This document shows positions 17,339 to 26,276 of a stretch of 47,199 nucleotides of DNA, piece by piece (positions within the stretch are counted from its first letter, which is position 1; each line of letters opens with the position of its first letter). Where the stretch lies: assembly GCA_002838945.1 (NCBI GenBank), contig PGXB01000028.1, positions 1 through 47,199 of the forward strand. The letters are read 5' to 3'. The position numbers were made by a program, and so were the translations under genes. The stretch comes from a candidate division Zixibacteria bacterium HGW-Zixibacteria-1 (GTDB lineage: Bacteria > Zixibacteria > MSB-5A5 > GN15 > PGXB01). The notes under the pieces were generated by a model. It made no database searches, was not told where the DNA came from, and saw only the letters and a list, made by a program, of their open reading frames with translations.

Positions 17339-18778
17339 ATGTCAAAGAAGAAAAAGCAATTGACGACCTCGGCCGGCATCCCGGTCGGTGACAACCAGAA
17401 TGCCTTGACGGCCGGGCCGCGCGGTCCGCTGCTGGTCCAGGATTGGCAGTTGTTCGAGAAACATGCTCACTTTAATCGTGAGCGTATTCCCGAGCGAGTG
17501 GTGCACGCCAAAGGTTCGGGCGCCTACGGCACCCTGACCGTCACTCATGATATCACCAAATACACCAAGGCCAAACTTTTCTCCGCCGTGGGTAAAAAGA
17601 CCGATTGTCTTCTGCGGTTTTCCACCGTTGCCGGAGAGCGTGGTGCCGCCGATGCTGAACGTGATGTCCGGGGCTTCGCGATGAAGTTCTATACGGACGA
17701 AGGCAACTGGGATCTGGTCGGCAATAACACGCCGGTCTTTTTTGTCCGCGACCCCTATAAGTTTCCCGATTTTATCCATACCCAGAAACGGGACCCGAAA
17801 ACCAACCTAAGAAGCAACACGGCACAGTGGGATTTCTGGTCGCTTTCGCCGGAAAGCCTGCATCAAGTCACCATCCTCTTTTCCGATCGAGGGCTGCCGC
17901 GCAGCTATCGCCATATTAACGGTTACGGCAGTCACACTTACAGCTTTATTAACAAGAAGAATGAAAGATTCTGGGTCAAGTTCCATTTCAAAACGGCCCA
18001 GGGAATTCAGTGTATGACCGGAGAAGAGTCGGCGGCTATCATAGCCAAAGATAGGGAGAGTCATCAGAGTGACCTCTTTGAAACCATCGAGAAGGGAGAT
18101 TTTCCCAGGTGGAACTTAAAGATTCAAGTGATGACGGAGGAGCAGGCCGAGAAAACTATTTATAACCCATTCGATCTTACCAAGGTCTGGCCCCACGGGG
18201 AATTCCCGCTCATTGATGTCGGTGTCCTGGAATTGAATCGCAACCCGGAGAATTACTTTGCTGAAATAGAACAGTCGGCGTTTTCGCCCGCCAATATGGT
18301 GCCCGGTATCAGTCAGAGTCCGGATAAAATGCTCCAATTCCGCATCTTTTCATATGCCGACGCCCATCGCTATCGTTTGGGTGTGAATTATGAGAGTCTG
18401 CCGGTCAATCGTCCGCGCCACGCAGTCAACACTTATCATCGCGACGGGGTGCTGCGATTTGACGGCAACTATGGCGGAGATGTCAATTATGAACCGAACA
18501 GCTTTGGCGGGCCCGCTGAGGATGCCCGCTTCAAAGAGCCGCCGCTAAAGATCAGCGGTGATGCCGATCGGTACAATCACCGCGAAGGCAACGATGATTA
18601 CACCCAGGCCGGCAACCTCTATCGGTTGATGCCTAAGGATGAACGTCAGCGCTTGCACAAGGCCATCGCCGGCGCCATGTCGGGTGTACCAAAAGAAATA
18701 ATCGAAAGGCAGCTCGGGCATTTCGCGAAAGCCGACAAGGCCTACGCCGAAGGCGTGAAAAAGGCGCTCGGGTGGTGA
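17339..18778 (+). CDS. katA: Monofunctional haem catalase (small-subunit type)
   Basis: A 479-residue catalase converting 2 H2O2 to water and oxygen. Conserved features: distal histidine H56 in [16 protein letters not shown], distal asparagine N129/N130 in [15 protein letters not shown], proximal haem-ligand tyrosine Y339 in [14 protein letters not shown]. The length fits the small-subunit (about 55 kDa) clade without a C-terminal flavodoxin-like domain. A strong GAGGAGG site precedes the ATG. The promoter about 80 bases upstream carries a palindromic operator. No signal peptide, so cytoplasmic. No clear terminator was seen after the gene. Confidence 0.96.
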   Translation: MSKKKKQLTTSAGIPVGDNQNALTAGPRGPLLVQDWQLFEKHAHFNRERIPERVVHAKGSGAYGTLTVTHDITKYTKAKLFSAVGKKTDCLLRFSTVAGERGAADAERDVRGFAMKFYTDEGNWDLVGNNTPVFFVRDPYKFPDFIHTQKRDPKTNLRSNTAQWDFWSLSPESLHQVTILFSDRGLPRSYRHINGYGSHTYSFINKKNERFWVKFHFKTAQGIQCMTGEESAAIIAKDRESHQSDLFETIEKGDFPRWNLKIQVMTEEQAEKTIYNPFDLTKVWPHGEFPLIDVGVLELNRNPENYFAEIEQSAFSPANMVPGISQSPDKMLQFRIFSYADAHRYRLGVNYESLPVNRPRHAVNTYHRDGVLRFDGNYGGDVNYEPNSFGGPAEDARFKEPPLKISGDADRYNHREGNDDYTQAGNLYRLMPKDERQRLHKAIAGAMSGVPKEIIERQLGHFAKADKAYAEGVKKALGW

Positions 18779-18818
18779 TAACCAAAGAAGGAGTTGTCCG
18801 ATATTGCCCGATTGACTT

Positions 18819-19154
18819 TTATCGGGATTTGTCGCTGTCAGGAGCTTCCGGCCATTCTTTATCCGGTCTGGCCGGAGGCGGCTGATCGGGACCGAGATTG
18901 GCCGGATTAATATCGGCATAGATAAAGTTCTCGGGCGGAACCGGGCTGCCGGCCAGCCTTCAAAGCAAGGCCAGTTGACCGGCGTGCGTCATCGCATCAG
19001 AAAAAGGACCTTGCAGGAGTATTTCGGCCGTGATGTCCCGGAATTCGGTCCCTGCCTCAATATGCCGCGCCAGGTCCGATAGTGTTTCATGAAAATGACT
19101 GACAGCTTCATGGAAATCGGGCAGATCCGGCGCCCGGTTTGATCTATCCTGGTG
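18819..19154 (-). pseudogene. DinB-superfamily protein, broken by a nonsense codon and 5' loss
   Basis: A minus-strand frame reads APDLPDFHEAVSHFHETL, then SDAMTHAGQLALL, a stop, then RLAGSPVPPENFIYADINPA and a natural stop at 18819. HAGQLALLRRLAGSPVP.ENF is the C-terminal signature of DinB-like putative metalloenzymes. The in-frame TGA at 18960-18962 sits where arginine (CGA) is expected, a single C-to-T change. Upstream of about 19154 the frame is closed and the N-terminal half is not recognisable. The gene is therefore dead or a fragment. It abuts the 3' end of the restriction-modification gene. Confidence 0.7.
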
Positions 19155-19270
19155 TTACCGAAATCTTTTTCTTTGGAGAATTCAATTCCCGGCTCAATTG
19201 GAGTAAAGTTAATTCTTAAGACGGGCAAGCCAATTGCAACGATAGCTGCCGGGTGCGTACGGCACCAGAA

Positions 19271-22200
19271 CTACGCGGACTTGGTGGACTCTTCAACCAG
19301 TTTTATCTCGTCCTCGGTCAGATCGTAAAGGTCATAGACGAGGCGGTCAATTTGGCGGTCAAGGGATATGCATTTGTTCTCGTAGTAGGTCTTATCTTTA
19401 TCGGTTTGCGCCTTGGCCAACTGCTTCTTTGCCTCCAACATCGCCTCTACCTTCGAGACCATTTCGTCGTGGCGGGTTTTCTCGTCCTTGACCCTGAGGT
19501 TCAACTCTCGAATAGGAACTTGTTCGAGATAGATTTTTTGTTGTAACAGCCGTCCAGCTTTGTCAGCATCACCCAAGACGGAGCAGGTGTTCTTGAGAAA
19601 GAACCAAATCACTTTTGAGTTGAGCAGGCCGAGCAGATACTTGTCGTCAACAGGGCAAATAAAACACGTTTTGTTGAGGAACAAAAAATCAGTGTCAAAA
19701 GCAAATCGGGCTTCTTTGGCTATTTCGGGCCATACTATTTTGGGTCGTTCGAAGTCATCATAATAAGTGCACGCCCTAAGTTCCCACCAATATTCGCCTT
19801 GGTCGCAGCGCTTACTGGCATCCTTGGCATATGGCTCAAGATGATTTGCTATTGCCGGGAACTCTTTGCTGATCCAACTCCAAGCCGACACCTTCGGTGG
19901 TCTATTCTTATTTGTCCACCCACGCGGAAAGAAAATAAGCCAGCGTTGGCTATCTCGTATTGCGTAATTTCTAACATCATCGCCGATACCATATCTTTTC
20001 AAGACCATGGCGCTGTTTGCATCTTCTGCGATGAGCTTTTCACATGTAGCGTCGTCTATCAAGAAGGCCTTATCAAATCCAGTCAAAATTCCGCGGTAAA
20101 TTTTCCCAAGGACATAATTCCCAAGCGGTAAGCTTCTGGCTTTGAGTTTGCTCAGAACAACAAGATTTTTGGGGAGTGTAAGTGTCCAACTCTCTACCGC
20201 GAGAGCCGATTCGTCCAGCTGTTCCCCACTGTTAATGATCTCGTCTGTGAGTGTGGTAAAATTGAGGCGTTTGATTGCGGCATGAATGTAGTTTTGCTTC
20301 TTGGCAGGTGTATTGCGCGTTATCAGAATCGCCGGGAATGTGGCGGCATTTTCAAATACAGGGAGTTCCCCGAAGTCGATGATTTGATGGAGTGTCGTCC
20401 TGCTTGCCAAAAAGCTGCGGAGCGGTTTTCCATAATTTGTCCGCATAAATTTGTTGGAAACTATGTAACCAAATAGTCCCTTTAGTTTAAGAATTTTGTG
20501 TGCCTTTTCAATAAAGTAAGTGTAAAGATCGGCTGTGCTAGCGTAAGTCTCAAAGTGATTTTGTACATAATTTTTGAACATCGCGCCAAGGGATTCTTGG
20601 CGAACATAAGGCGGATTCCCAACGACAGCATCAAAGCCGCCGCGCTTCATCACAACAGGGAATGCGTCCTCGAAGTTCATCGGGTTGAGTTTGCGTTCCT
20701 CTTCCTGGGGGAAAAGCTGTCCATCCAGGATATCCGTTCCGATTAGGGAATTGCCGCAGACGATATTCTTATTGAGTGGCGGCAATAAAGTCTCGTGAAA
20801 CTCCAACTGGTGCGATTGAGCGCTGGCCTCAGTCTCTTCCTGCAGAAGTTTCAGGTAAAGGGAGAGCTGGCAGACTTCAACGGCCTGGGCGTCGATATCC
20901 ACGCCGTAGATATTATTCAGCAGGATTTCCCGCTTCTTGCGCAACGAAAGGTAGAGTTTGCCGTCGCGCTTGATGCAATCGCCCTTGCGTGCTTTTTTGG
21001 GGTTTTCGTTGTAATAGTGGCCATGATACTTAAGCAGCAGGTCGAAGACACCCAGCAGGAACGATCCACTGCCGCAGGCGATGTCGGCAAAACGCATCTC
21101 CGCGATTTCTTTGGGTGTCTTACCGGCAATAAGTTTGCCAACAGTGTTATCGACGATATAGCGGACGATATATTCTGGCGTGTAATAGACGCCGCCGGCT
21201 TTGCGAACTTCCGGTTTCTCCTGGACAGTAGCTCGCTTGTTGGTGGCTACAATGACCTTGCCAAGAAAGCGTTCATAAATTGATCCGAGAATGTGGATCG
21301 GAATTGCGTTGAAATCATAGGGCGAATTGGTGTAGGCCAGACCTTCGCAAATATCGGCAAAGGCCGTGTCATCCACCCGAAACTTTGGGCTGTCGAGGAG
21401 GTCATGGCGTTTGTAGACGATGCCATTATAAATGCTGTCGAGGCGGCGACTGGTTGCGACAAAATCACCCCATACGGTACCCTTTTCGCCGAAGGATTCA
21501 ACGAGTCGTTTCGGTTCGATCCCTTTGTCTTCGAGAAAGCGAAGGAAGACGAGGCGGTCGAGGGTGCGTTGGGCCAGTTCAGTCAGTGTTTCGCTGTTTA
21601 GCTCCGGGTTTCTGTTCTTAAAGGTGCGGGCCAGGGACGTGCGATACCCGTCCAGTTCACCAAGAAACGATTCATCGATGCTTTGGTAACCACCGGGAAA
21701 CAGACCGCGTTGTATGGCCTTGCCACGCGGTTTGGGAAGTTCTTTGGCGCGTTTATCTATCGACCCGTCATCAACAGCCTCGCGCGAAAATAGCCAGTAG
21801 ATTTCCGCAAGCTTCTCACTATTCGTATAATCGGTATAATGGAACTTCTTGATTGCCCGATCCAAGGTGGTTCCCAGGTCGGGGCGAAAACGGCAATCGA
21901 TGATGTGGAGCTGCTCAAAATCGGTGAGGACGGCAAGGGGGATGTTGCTATTCCAGCCGTAACGGATCAACTGAAAATAATTTTCAACAGTCGCAAGTTC
22001 TCCGGCCGGTTTCTTTGCTTCAACCAAGAAACGCACATCGTGATAGTTTGGTTTTAGATAGAAGGCGTAATCTGCACGGCGCTGAATGCCTCCTACCGTG
22101 ACACCCCGCTCCACTTTGACTTCCTGCTCATAAGGATTGGTCTGCTGTTCGTGGTTCACATCCCAGCCGAAGGCAATCCAAAACTTGTCAATGAAGTCTT

Positions 22201-22339
22201 TGCGGGCTTCGGCTTCCAGGTACGTGGCAGATTTGTAATGAGACTCATGGCTCTGAAAGTCTCCAACGAGGACTCCAATCTTTTCCAGAGCAATATCAAT
22301 TTGAGACATAGGCCGGGTTCCCGCCATTAATAGTTCCAT
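19271..22339 (-). CDS. Single-polypeptide restriction-modification enzyme (type IIG, Eco57I-like)
   Basis: A 1022-residue fusion of nuclease, methyltransferase and specificity domains. The N-terminus carries a PD-(D/E)XK nuclease site: D90 in RRADYAFYL and E107-x-K109 in FLVEAKKP, like HsdR N-terminal domains. The methyltransferase has YYTP (385-388), the SAM motif DIACGSGSF (419-427) and NPPY (575-578), which marks N6-adenine methylation. The last 350 or so residues resemble TaqI-type target recognition and end in a coiled coil. Such enzymes protect and cut DNA with no partner gene; none is adjacent. ATG choices at residues 1, 5 and 11 cannot be separated, as no clear ribosome site is seen. 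The recognition site is unknown. Confidence 0.9.
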   Translation of the reverse strand: MELLMAGTRPMSQIDIALEKIGVLVGDFQSHESHYKSATYLEAEARKDFIDKFWIAFGWDVNHEQQTNPYEQEVKVERGVTVGGIQRRADYAFYLKPNYHDVRFLVEAKKPAGELATVENYFQLIRYGWNSNIPLAVLTDFEQLHIIDCRFRPDLGTTLDRAIKKFHYTDYTNSEKLAEIYWLFSREAVDDGSIDKRAKELPKPRGKAIQRGLFPGGYQSIDESFLGELDGYRTSLARTFKNRNPELNSETLTELAQRTLDRLVFLRFLEDKGIEPKRLVESFGEKGTVWGDFVATSRRLDSIYNGIVYKRHDLLDSPKFRVDDTAFADICEGLAYTNSPYDFNAIPIHILGSIYERFLGKVIVATNKRATVQEKPEVRKAGGVYYTPEYIVRYIVDNTVGKLIAGKTPKEIAEMRFADIACGSGSFLLGVFDLLLKYHGHYYNENPKKARKGDCIKRDGKLYLSLRKKREILLNNIYGVDIDAQAVEVCQLSLYLKLLQEETEASAQSHQLEFHETLLPPLNKNIVCGNSLIGTDILDGQLFPQEEERKLNPMNFEDAFPVVMKRGGFDAVVGNPPYVRQESLGAMFKNYVQNHFETYASTADLYTYFIEKAHKILKLKGLFGYIVSNKFMRTNYGKPLRSFLASRTTLHQIIDFGELPVFENAATFPAILITRNTPAKKQNYIHAAIKRLNFTTLTDEIINSGEQLDESALAVESWTLTLPKNLVVLSKLKARSLPLGNYVLGKIYRGILTGFDKAFLIDDATCEKLIAEDANSAMVLKRYGIGDDVRNYAIRDSQRWLIFFPRGWTNKNRPPKVSAWSWISKEFPAIANHLEPYAKDASKRCDQGEYWWELRACTYYDDFERPKIVWPEIAKEARFAFDTDFLFLNKTCFICPVDDKYLLGLLNSKVIWFFLKNTCSVLGDADKAGRLLQQKIYLEQVPIRELNLRVKDEKTRHDEMVSKVEAMLEAKKQLAKAQTDKDKTYYENKCISLDRQIDRLVYDLYDLTEDEIKLVEESTKSA

Positions 22340-22517
22340 CAGAGCAGGAGCTTGTCGAAGATGCTGAGCGCAACGATGTGCGCCCCTGCCTGTTGCAAAT
22401 TGAATCTATGGAATTATTGATAAAATGGCAATAAAAAAGCGTGCCCTGCAGCGAGCCCGTTCGCTCGATTTCAAAGTTTCGCGGCCCTATCTTTTTGGTT
22501 TCCGCCGAATTTTTTAA

Positions 22518-23441
22518 TCATTCCAGGTGGCGCCGGTCGAGAATGTGCTGGTCCAGCAGTGCCACCAGTTGATCCCGCGAGTAATTGTGCCGGGGATTGT
22601 CGTTTTCATCAAGCAACTTGGCCAGCAATTCATTGAGCACCCGGTCGCCCTCCCATTTGGTGCCGACCAGGTACCGAGTCTTCGGCCGCTCCGAAAACAG
22701 CGCCTCATATACAGCGATTGCGACAATCTCCGGCGAAGATGGTTTCCGTACTGTTTCTGATTCCTCTTCATCAGACTCCTGAGAGGGTTCCTGTTCAAAG
22801 CCGGCCAGGACCAGCTCCGCTTCTTCGGTGAAGGGAGCCGTAGCGCGTTTAAAACGTGCGATCGTAGCGGGCATCGAATTGGCACCGATATTGGAGATAA
22901 TCCCCCCCGGCTGAACAATGCTTGCCTGCACTCCGTACTGATTCAGTTCGAAGTTCAGAGTAGTAGTATACGCTTCCAGTGCATGTTTGGTCATGGTGTA
23001 CGGGCCGTAATACTTGTAGGTAATCACGCCGCCCTGAGAGCCGATATTGACGATCCTTCCTTTTGACTCAAGCAGCAGCGGAAGAAAGGCATTGGTCATG
23101 CGATATGGGCCAAAGACATTGACATTAAAAATATTTAATACCTCCTCATCGGTCCAGGAGGGAATCATCCCGAGTTCCCCCAGGCCGGCATTATTCACCA
23201 GGCCGTACAACCCCGTACCGCGGCCGGAAATGAAAGTGAAGGCCTGCCGGATTTGCTCCGCGTTTCTGACATCGAGCTCGATCGGAACGACATTCTCAAT
23301 CTTTCCCAGCGCCGCCAGGTCGTCCTCTTTGCGGGCGGTACCATAAACAAGGTGCCCTTGCGCGGCCAGATATTTGACCAGGTGGTTGCCGATACCGGTG
23401 CTGGCACCGGTTACCAAAACCGGGTGATTCAAATCTGTCAT
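22518..23441 (-). CDS. Short-chain dehydrogenase/reductase (SDR)
   Basis: A 307-residue classical SDR using NAD(P)H. From the ATG at 23441, which has GGAAG 7 bases upstream, residues 11-18 are TGASTGIG (cofactor), 83-86 NNAG, and the catalytic residues are S135 (IGSQGG), Y148 and K152 (YTMTK). The upstream in-frame ATG at 23498 adds 19 residues without family similarity and is rejected. The C-terminus (about residue 215 on) has an acidic insert (QEPSQESDEEESE) not typical of the family. Substrate unknown. It is separated from the next gene upstream by about 320 bases. Confidence 0.92.
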   Translation of the reverse strand: MTDLNHPVLVTGASTGIGNHLVKYLAAQGHLVYGTARKEDDLAALGKIENVVPIELDVRNAEQIRQAFTFISGRGTGLYGLVNNAGLGELGMIPSWTDEEVLNIFNVNVFGPYRMTNAFLPLLLESKGRIVNIGSQGGVITYKYYGPYTMTKHALEAYTTTLNFELNQYGVQASIVQPGGIISNIGANSMPATIARFKRATAPFTEEAELVLAGFEQEPSQESDEEESETVRKPSSPEIVAIAVYEALFSERPKTRYLVGTKWEGDRVLNELLAKLLDENDNPRHNYSRDQLVALLDQHILDRRHLE

Positions 23442-23470
23442 TATGGTGCTTCCTTTATTCGGTTTTCGCA

Positions 23471-23488
23471 GGGAGTCCCAGGACTCCC
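23471..23488. repeat. Short palindrome GGGAGTCC-CA-GGACTCCC
   Basis: A perfect 8-bp inverted repeat just upstream of the SDR ribosome site. A related hairpin (GGAGTC/GACTCC after GGCA) lies at 45911-45937. It may be a small dispersed repeat or an operator. Confidence 0.35.
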
Positions 23489-23608
23489 GCCGATTCAATA
23501 TTCACGATTGTCGTAATCTCTTTTCAAACATCCGGAATATAAAACAGGACCACTATTTCGGCAAAAGTAATTAATAAATAATATAGGATTTTGGGTACAA
23601 ATAAAGCT

Positions 23609-23637
23609 GGGACGATTAGACGTTTTTCGTAACTTTT
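23609..23637. repeat. Intergenic repeat, copy 1 of 3
   Basis: GGGACGATTAGACGTTTTTC followed by GTAACTTTT. Copies 2 and 3 are at 25283-25311 and 33482-33510. All three are between minus-strand genes and in the same orientation. Read on the minus strand the copies encode related peptides around K-S-x-x-x-R-L-I. Confidence 0.55.
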
Positions 23638-23765
23638 AGTATTTTAAAAAGGCGAACATTCATTTTAAGACAGGGAGTGTACTGAATTTCAATGTGGATC
23701 GAACACCCCGGCCAGGCAATCTCTGACAGCGCTCTGAAGCTCTCTCAGACTGAAGGCGAGATGTC

Positions 23766-25112
23766 CTACATGCTGTCGCCTGCCGCCGGGATGATTTGAT
23801 ATTTCATCAGGTCATACTGCTGGTCCCATTGATCGGGCTGAACGAAGTAATCGCCGGTGAAGACAACGACCATCTGCAGCTCTTCTATTACATAAATACT
23901 GTTGCCGCCATTGCCATACGCGTAGTACACTCTAATATTACCGACCGGCGTCGCCCATACATATACCCACCAGTTATAGCCATAGTTGCCCCGGAATAGG
24001 GTCGTTGAGCGCGTCACCCAGTCCTCGGAGACGATCCGGTTGCCCTGCCACATACCGCCATCGAGATACATCTGACCGACCTTGGCCATATCGATCGCCC
24101 TTAGTCTCAGCAGTCCCGAAATCATGGAACTGTTGACCGGGTTCCATCCGTACCAATTGTAATAGGCCATGCCAAGGGGCTTGAACAGCCGGTCCGCCGC
24201 AAACTGCGGCAATGTTGTTTGCGCCTGCCGCTCCACCACATGACCCGCCAGACGATCACACAGACTTTTGTAATCAAGGGCCTTGCCCGGAGAGAATACA
24301 ACCGGTAAATCGAGGTAGAATTTGATCCAATCTCTCGGCCCGATGTTATTCATCCAGAGATTGTAATTCGCTCCCTCCAGCTCAAAACCGGATGTCATCG
24401 TCAAAAGATGTTTAAGACAAATTGCTTCTTTCCATGCCGACCAATTATCAAAGGCATCATATTCCGGGAAAAAAGAATAGAGTGGTTCATCAACGCCGGC
24501 AATTAATCCATTGTCGATCGCAATTCCCATCAGGCACGAGGTTATTGATTTCTCCGCCGAGTAAATATTCAAGGAGGTGTTCCGGGTGCCGCCGTTGAAA
24601 TAATTCTCAAATACCAGTTGTCCGTTTCTGACAATCAAAAGGCTCTTAATCCCGGGATATATGCCTGCCTCGATATCACTCGCTATCGATCGAATCGCCG
24701 CCGGGTCGATATCTTCCGCGACAAGACTGCTCGTCTCCCATCCGTCGATGTTTTTACCGGTGACCTGTATCACGAACTCATGGGAGACACGGCCGCCCTG
24801 ATTGCTCACATCGACGCTGACTTTCGAATCAAAATAGCTGTCTGAAGTCGGCACCCAGGAGATCAAGCCGCTCACTTGGTCAATCGTCATACCCTCGGGG
24901 GCCTGAGCCAGGCTGAAGATCGGTGGTGGGTTGCCGGTCGCAATTACCGTGTAGGTATATTCCCGGCCAACGGAGGCATCCAAAGGCGCCGCGGAAATCA
25001 CCGTTGGACTGACAGGCCCGCTATCCACCGATTTGCTGCACCCACCCTGCAGCGTTGCAAAGATAGTCATGATTAAGAATACTATTACGGCCCGACTTGC
25101 CAACCTGGTCAC
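23766..25112 (-). CDS. Lipoprotein serine hydrolase (beta-lactamase/class C PBP-like) with Ig-like domain
   Basis: A 448-residue lipoprotein: lipobox LQGGC at residue 25, GTG start with GAGG 8 bases upstream. Residues about 38-118 are a He_PIG/cadherin-like Ig domain (LDASVGREYTYTVIATGNPP, MTIDQVSGLISWVPT). The rest is a penicillin-binding-protein-like serine hydrolase of the beta-lactamase family: the nucleophile motif SxxK is S185-A-E-K188 in YSAEKSITSCLMG, and DYKSLCDRLAG fits the second (YxN/S-like) motif. Members include esterases, D-aminopeptidases and carboxypeptidases, so substrate is uncertain. Probably periplasmic or surface anchored. Confidence 0.85.
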   Translation of the reverse strand: MTRLASRAVIVFLIMTIFATLQGGCSKSVDSGPVSPTVISAAPLDASVGREYTYTVIATGNPPPIFSLAQAPEGMTIDQVSGLISWVPTSDSYFDSKVSVDVSNQGGRVSHEFVIQVTGKNIDGWETSSLVAEDIDPAAIRSIASDIEAGIYPGIKSLLIVRNGQLVFENYFNGGTRNTSLNIYSAEKSITSCLMGIAIDNGLIAGVDEPLYSFFPEYDAFDNWSAWKEAICLKHLLTMTSGFELEGANYNLWMNNIGPRDWIKFYLDLPVVFSPGKALDYKSLCDRLAGHVVERQAQTTLPQFAADRLFKPLGMAYYNWYGWNPVNSSMISGLLRLRAIDMAKVGQMYLDGGMWQGNRIVSEDWVTRSTTLFRGNYGYNWWVYVWATPVGNIRVYYAYGNGGNSIYVIEELQMVVVFTGDYFVQPDQWDQQYDLMKYQIIPAAGDSM

Positions 25113-25282
25113 GGCAGGAACCTCATCTATAGTTAGATAAAATGCTCTCTAATTAATATACGAGATTATCTTGCGAAAGTTATTAGATCCAGACACTAAT
25201 CAATTTTCCGGGCCGTCAACTGAAGTAATAACATGGATTGCGGACTTCTACGGAGCCGATATAAATCGTGGTAAAGTAATGT

Positions 25283-25311
25283 GGACGATTAGACGATTTT
25301 CGTAATCTATT
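25283..25311. repeat. Intergenic repeat, copy 2 of 3
   Basis: GGACGATTAGACGATTTTCG then TAATCTATT, sharing GGACGATTAGACG.TTTTCGTAA with copy 1. It lies between the serine hydrolase start and the end of the PilZ gene. Confidence 0.55.
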
Positions 25312-25344
25312 GGACATCCGCGGGCTGGCAGATTTATTGGCTCT

Positions 25345-26094
25345 TCATTCGGCAATAAGTATTTTTCGTTTAGTACGCTGAGGCCTGGCATAATATATGA
25401 GGAGATGTAATATTATTGCAAGGTCCTCTTTTGAGGTATTTAAAAGCATATGTCCGGATTCATAACGAGCGACGCCCTTCTGTTTTCGGCACCACATACA
25501 CCTGGCTTCCAGCACCAGAAAATCCTGCTGAAATACTTTCCTGGGTAATTTGATACGGCACCGGAATATTTCGTCCCTGTCAAAACGCTTCTCCGTGAAA
25601 ATCCGGATTCCTTCGATGCTGATATCGGCCAGCGTGCCCAACTGCCGGTAGCCGCGAAATTCATAAACAGGGAAGGCTCCATCGAATTCGAATCTAACCG
25701 ACTTTCGGCGGTTCTCCATTTCGGTTGTTTTCACGTCAGGCAAGTCTTCATCACCCCAGTCACATAGCTTGAAACCCAGAACCATGTATGAAATCAGGTC
25801 CGCCTCAATGCCTGACACTTGCAGGTGATAACCGGATTCCCAGTGACCTGCCGCGACATTTTTCCTGCACCAGCGGCACTCGGCGGCGAAATAGATTTTG
25901 TCGTGCCCCAATATCGGTTCCTTTAACTTCACCCGGCATTGAAGAATAGTTGTGGGTTTGATAGGCCCGTCTGTAATAAACATGGCTCCGTCAGTGGAAA
26001 GATTGATCAGTTTGCCCAGAGGTCGCCCGTCCCGATCATCATAGACCATAATGTATTCCCTGGGAGCATGTCTTTCGATTTTTCGACGTTCCAT
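25345..26094 (-). CDS. Tandem PilZ-domain protein, probable c-di-GMP receptor
   Basis: A 249-residue protein with two PilZ domains. Domain 1: arginine cluster ERRKIERH (residues 2-9) and NLSTDG (31-36). Domain 2: NRRKSVRF (128-135) and DISIEG (157-162). These are the RxxxR and (D/N)xSxxG c-di-GMP-binding motifs. Both domains also carry a C-x-W-C-R-K motif (73-78 and 199-204) followed by a [W/Y]ESG[Y/H] turn, which PilZ domains do not normally have. No output domain is fused. A diguanylate cyclase lies in the window at 38475-39383 but is not adjacent. Single gene on the minus strand. Confidence 0.8.
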   Translation of the reverse strand: MERRKIERHAPREYIMVYDDRDGRPLGKLINLSTDGAMFITDGPIKPTTILQCRVKLKEPILGHDKIYFAAECRWCRKNVAAGHWESGYHLQVSGIEADLISYMVLGFKLCDWGDEDLPDVKTTEMENRRKSVRFEFDGAFPVYEFRGYRQLGTLADISIEGIRIFTEKRFDRDEIFRCRIKLPRKVFQQDFLVLEARCMWCRKQKGVARYESGHMLLNTSKEDLAIILHLLIYYARPQRTKRKILIAE

Positions 26095-26276
26095 TTTCCT
26101 GTTGCCTCATCAAATTATATAAGAAGCTGTCCCCCATTATCATATCGGCCATACCGGCTGCAAACTGAAGTCTTACGCAATACCATAGATATTTGCGACC
26201 GGGAGAATTAACAGTCTTTAATTTTGTGCAGATTATTGCGACACGGGTCAGACTCTCGCTGGCGCCGCTCGACCAC

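Noticed and set aside
22425-22517. Plus-strand 30-codon basic frame (MAIKKRALQRARSLDFKVSR...) between the R-M and SDR genes
   Set aside because: No ribosome site, no known family, and too short to separate from chance.
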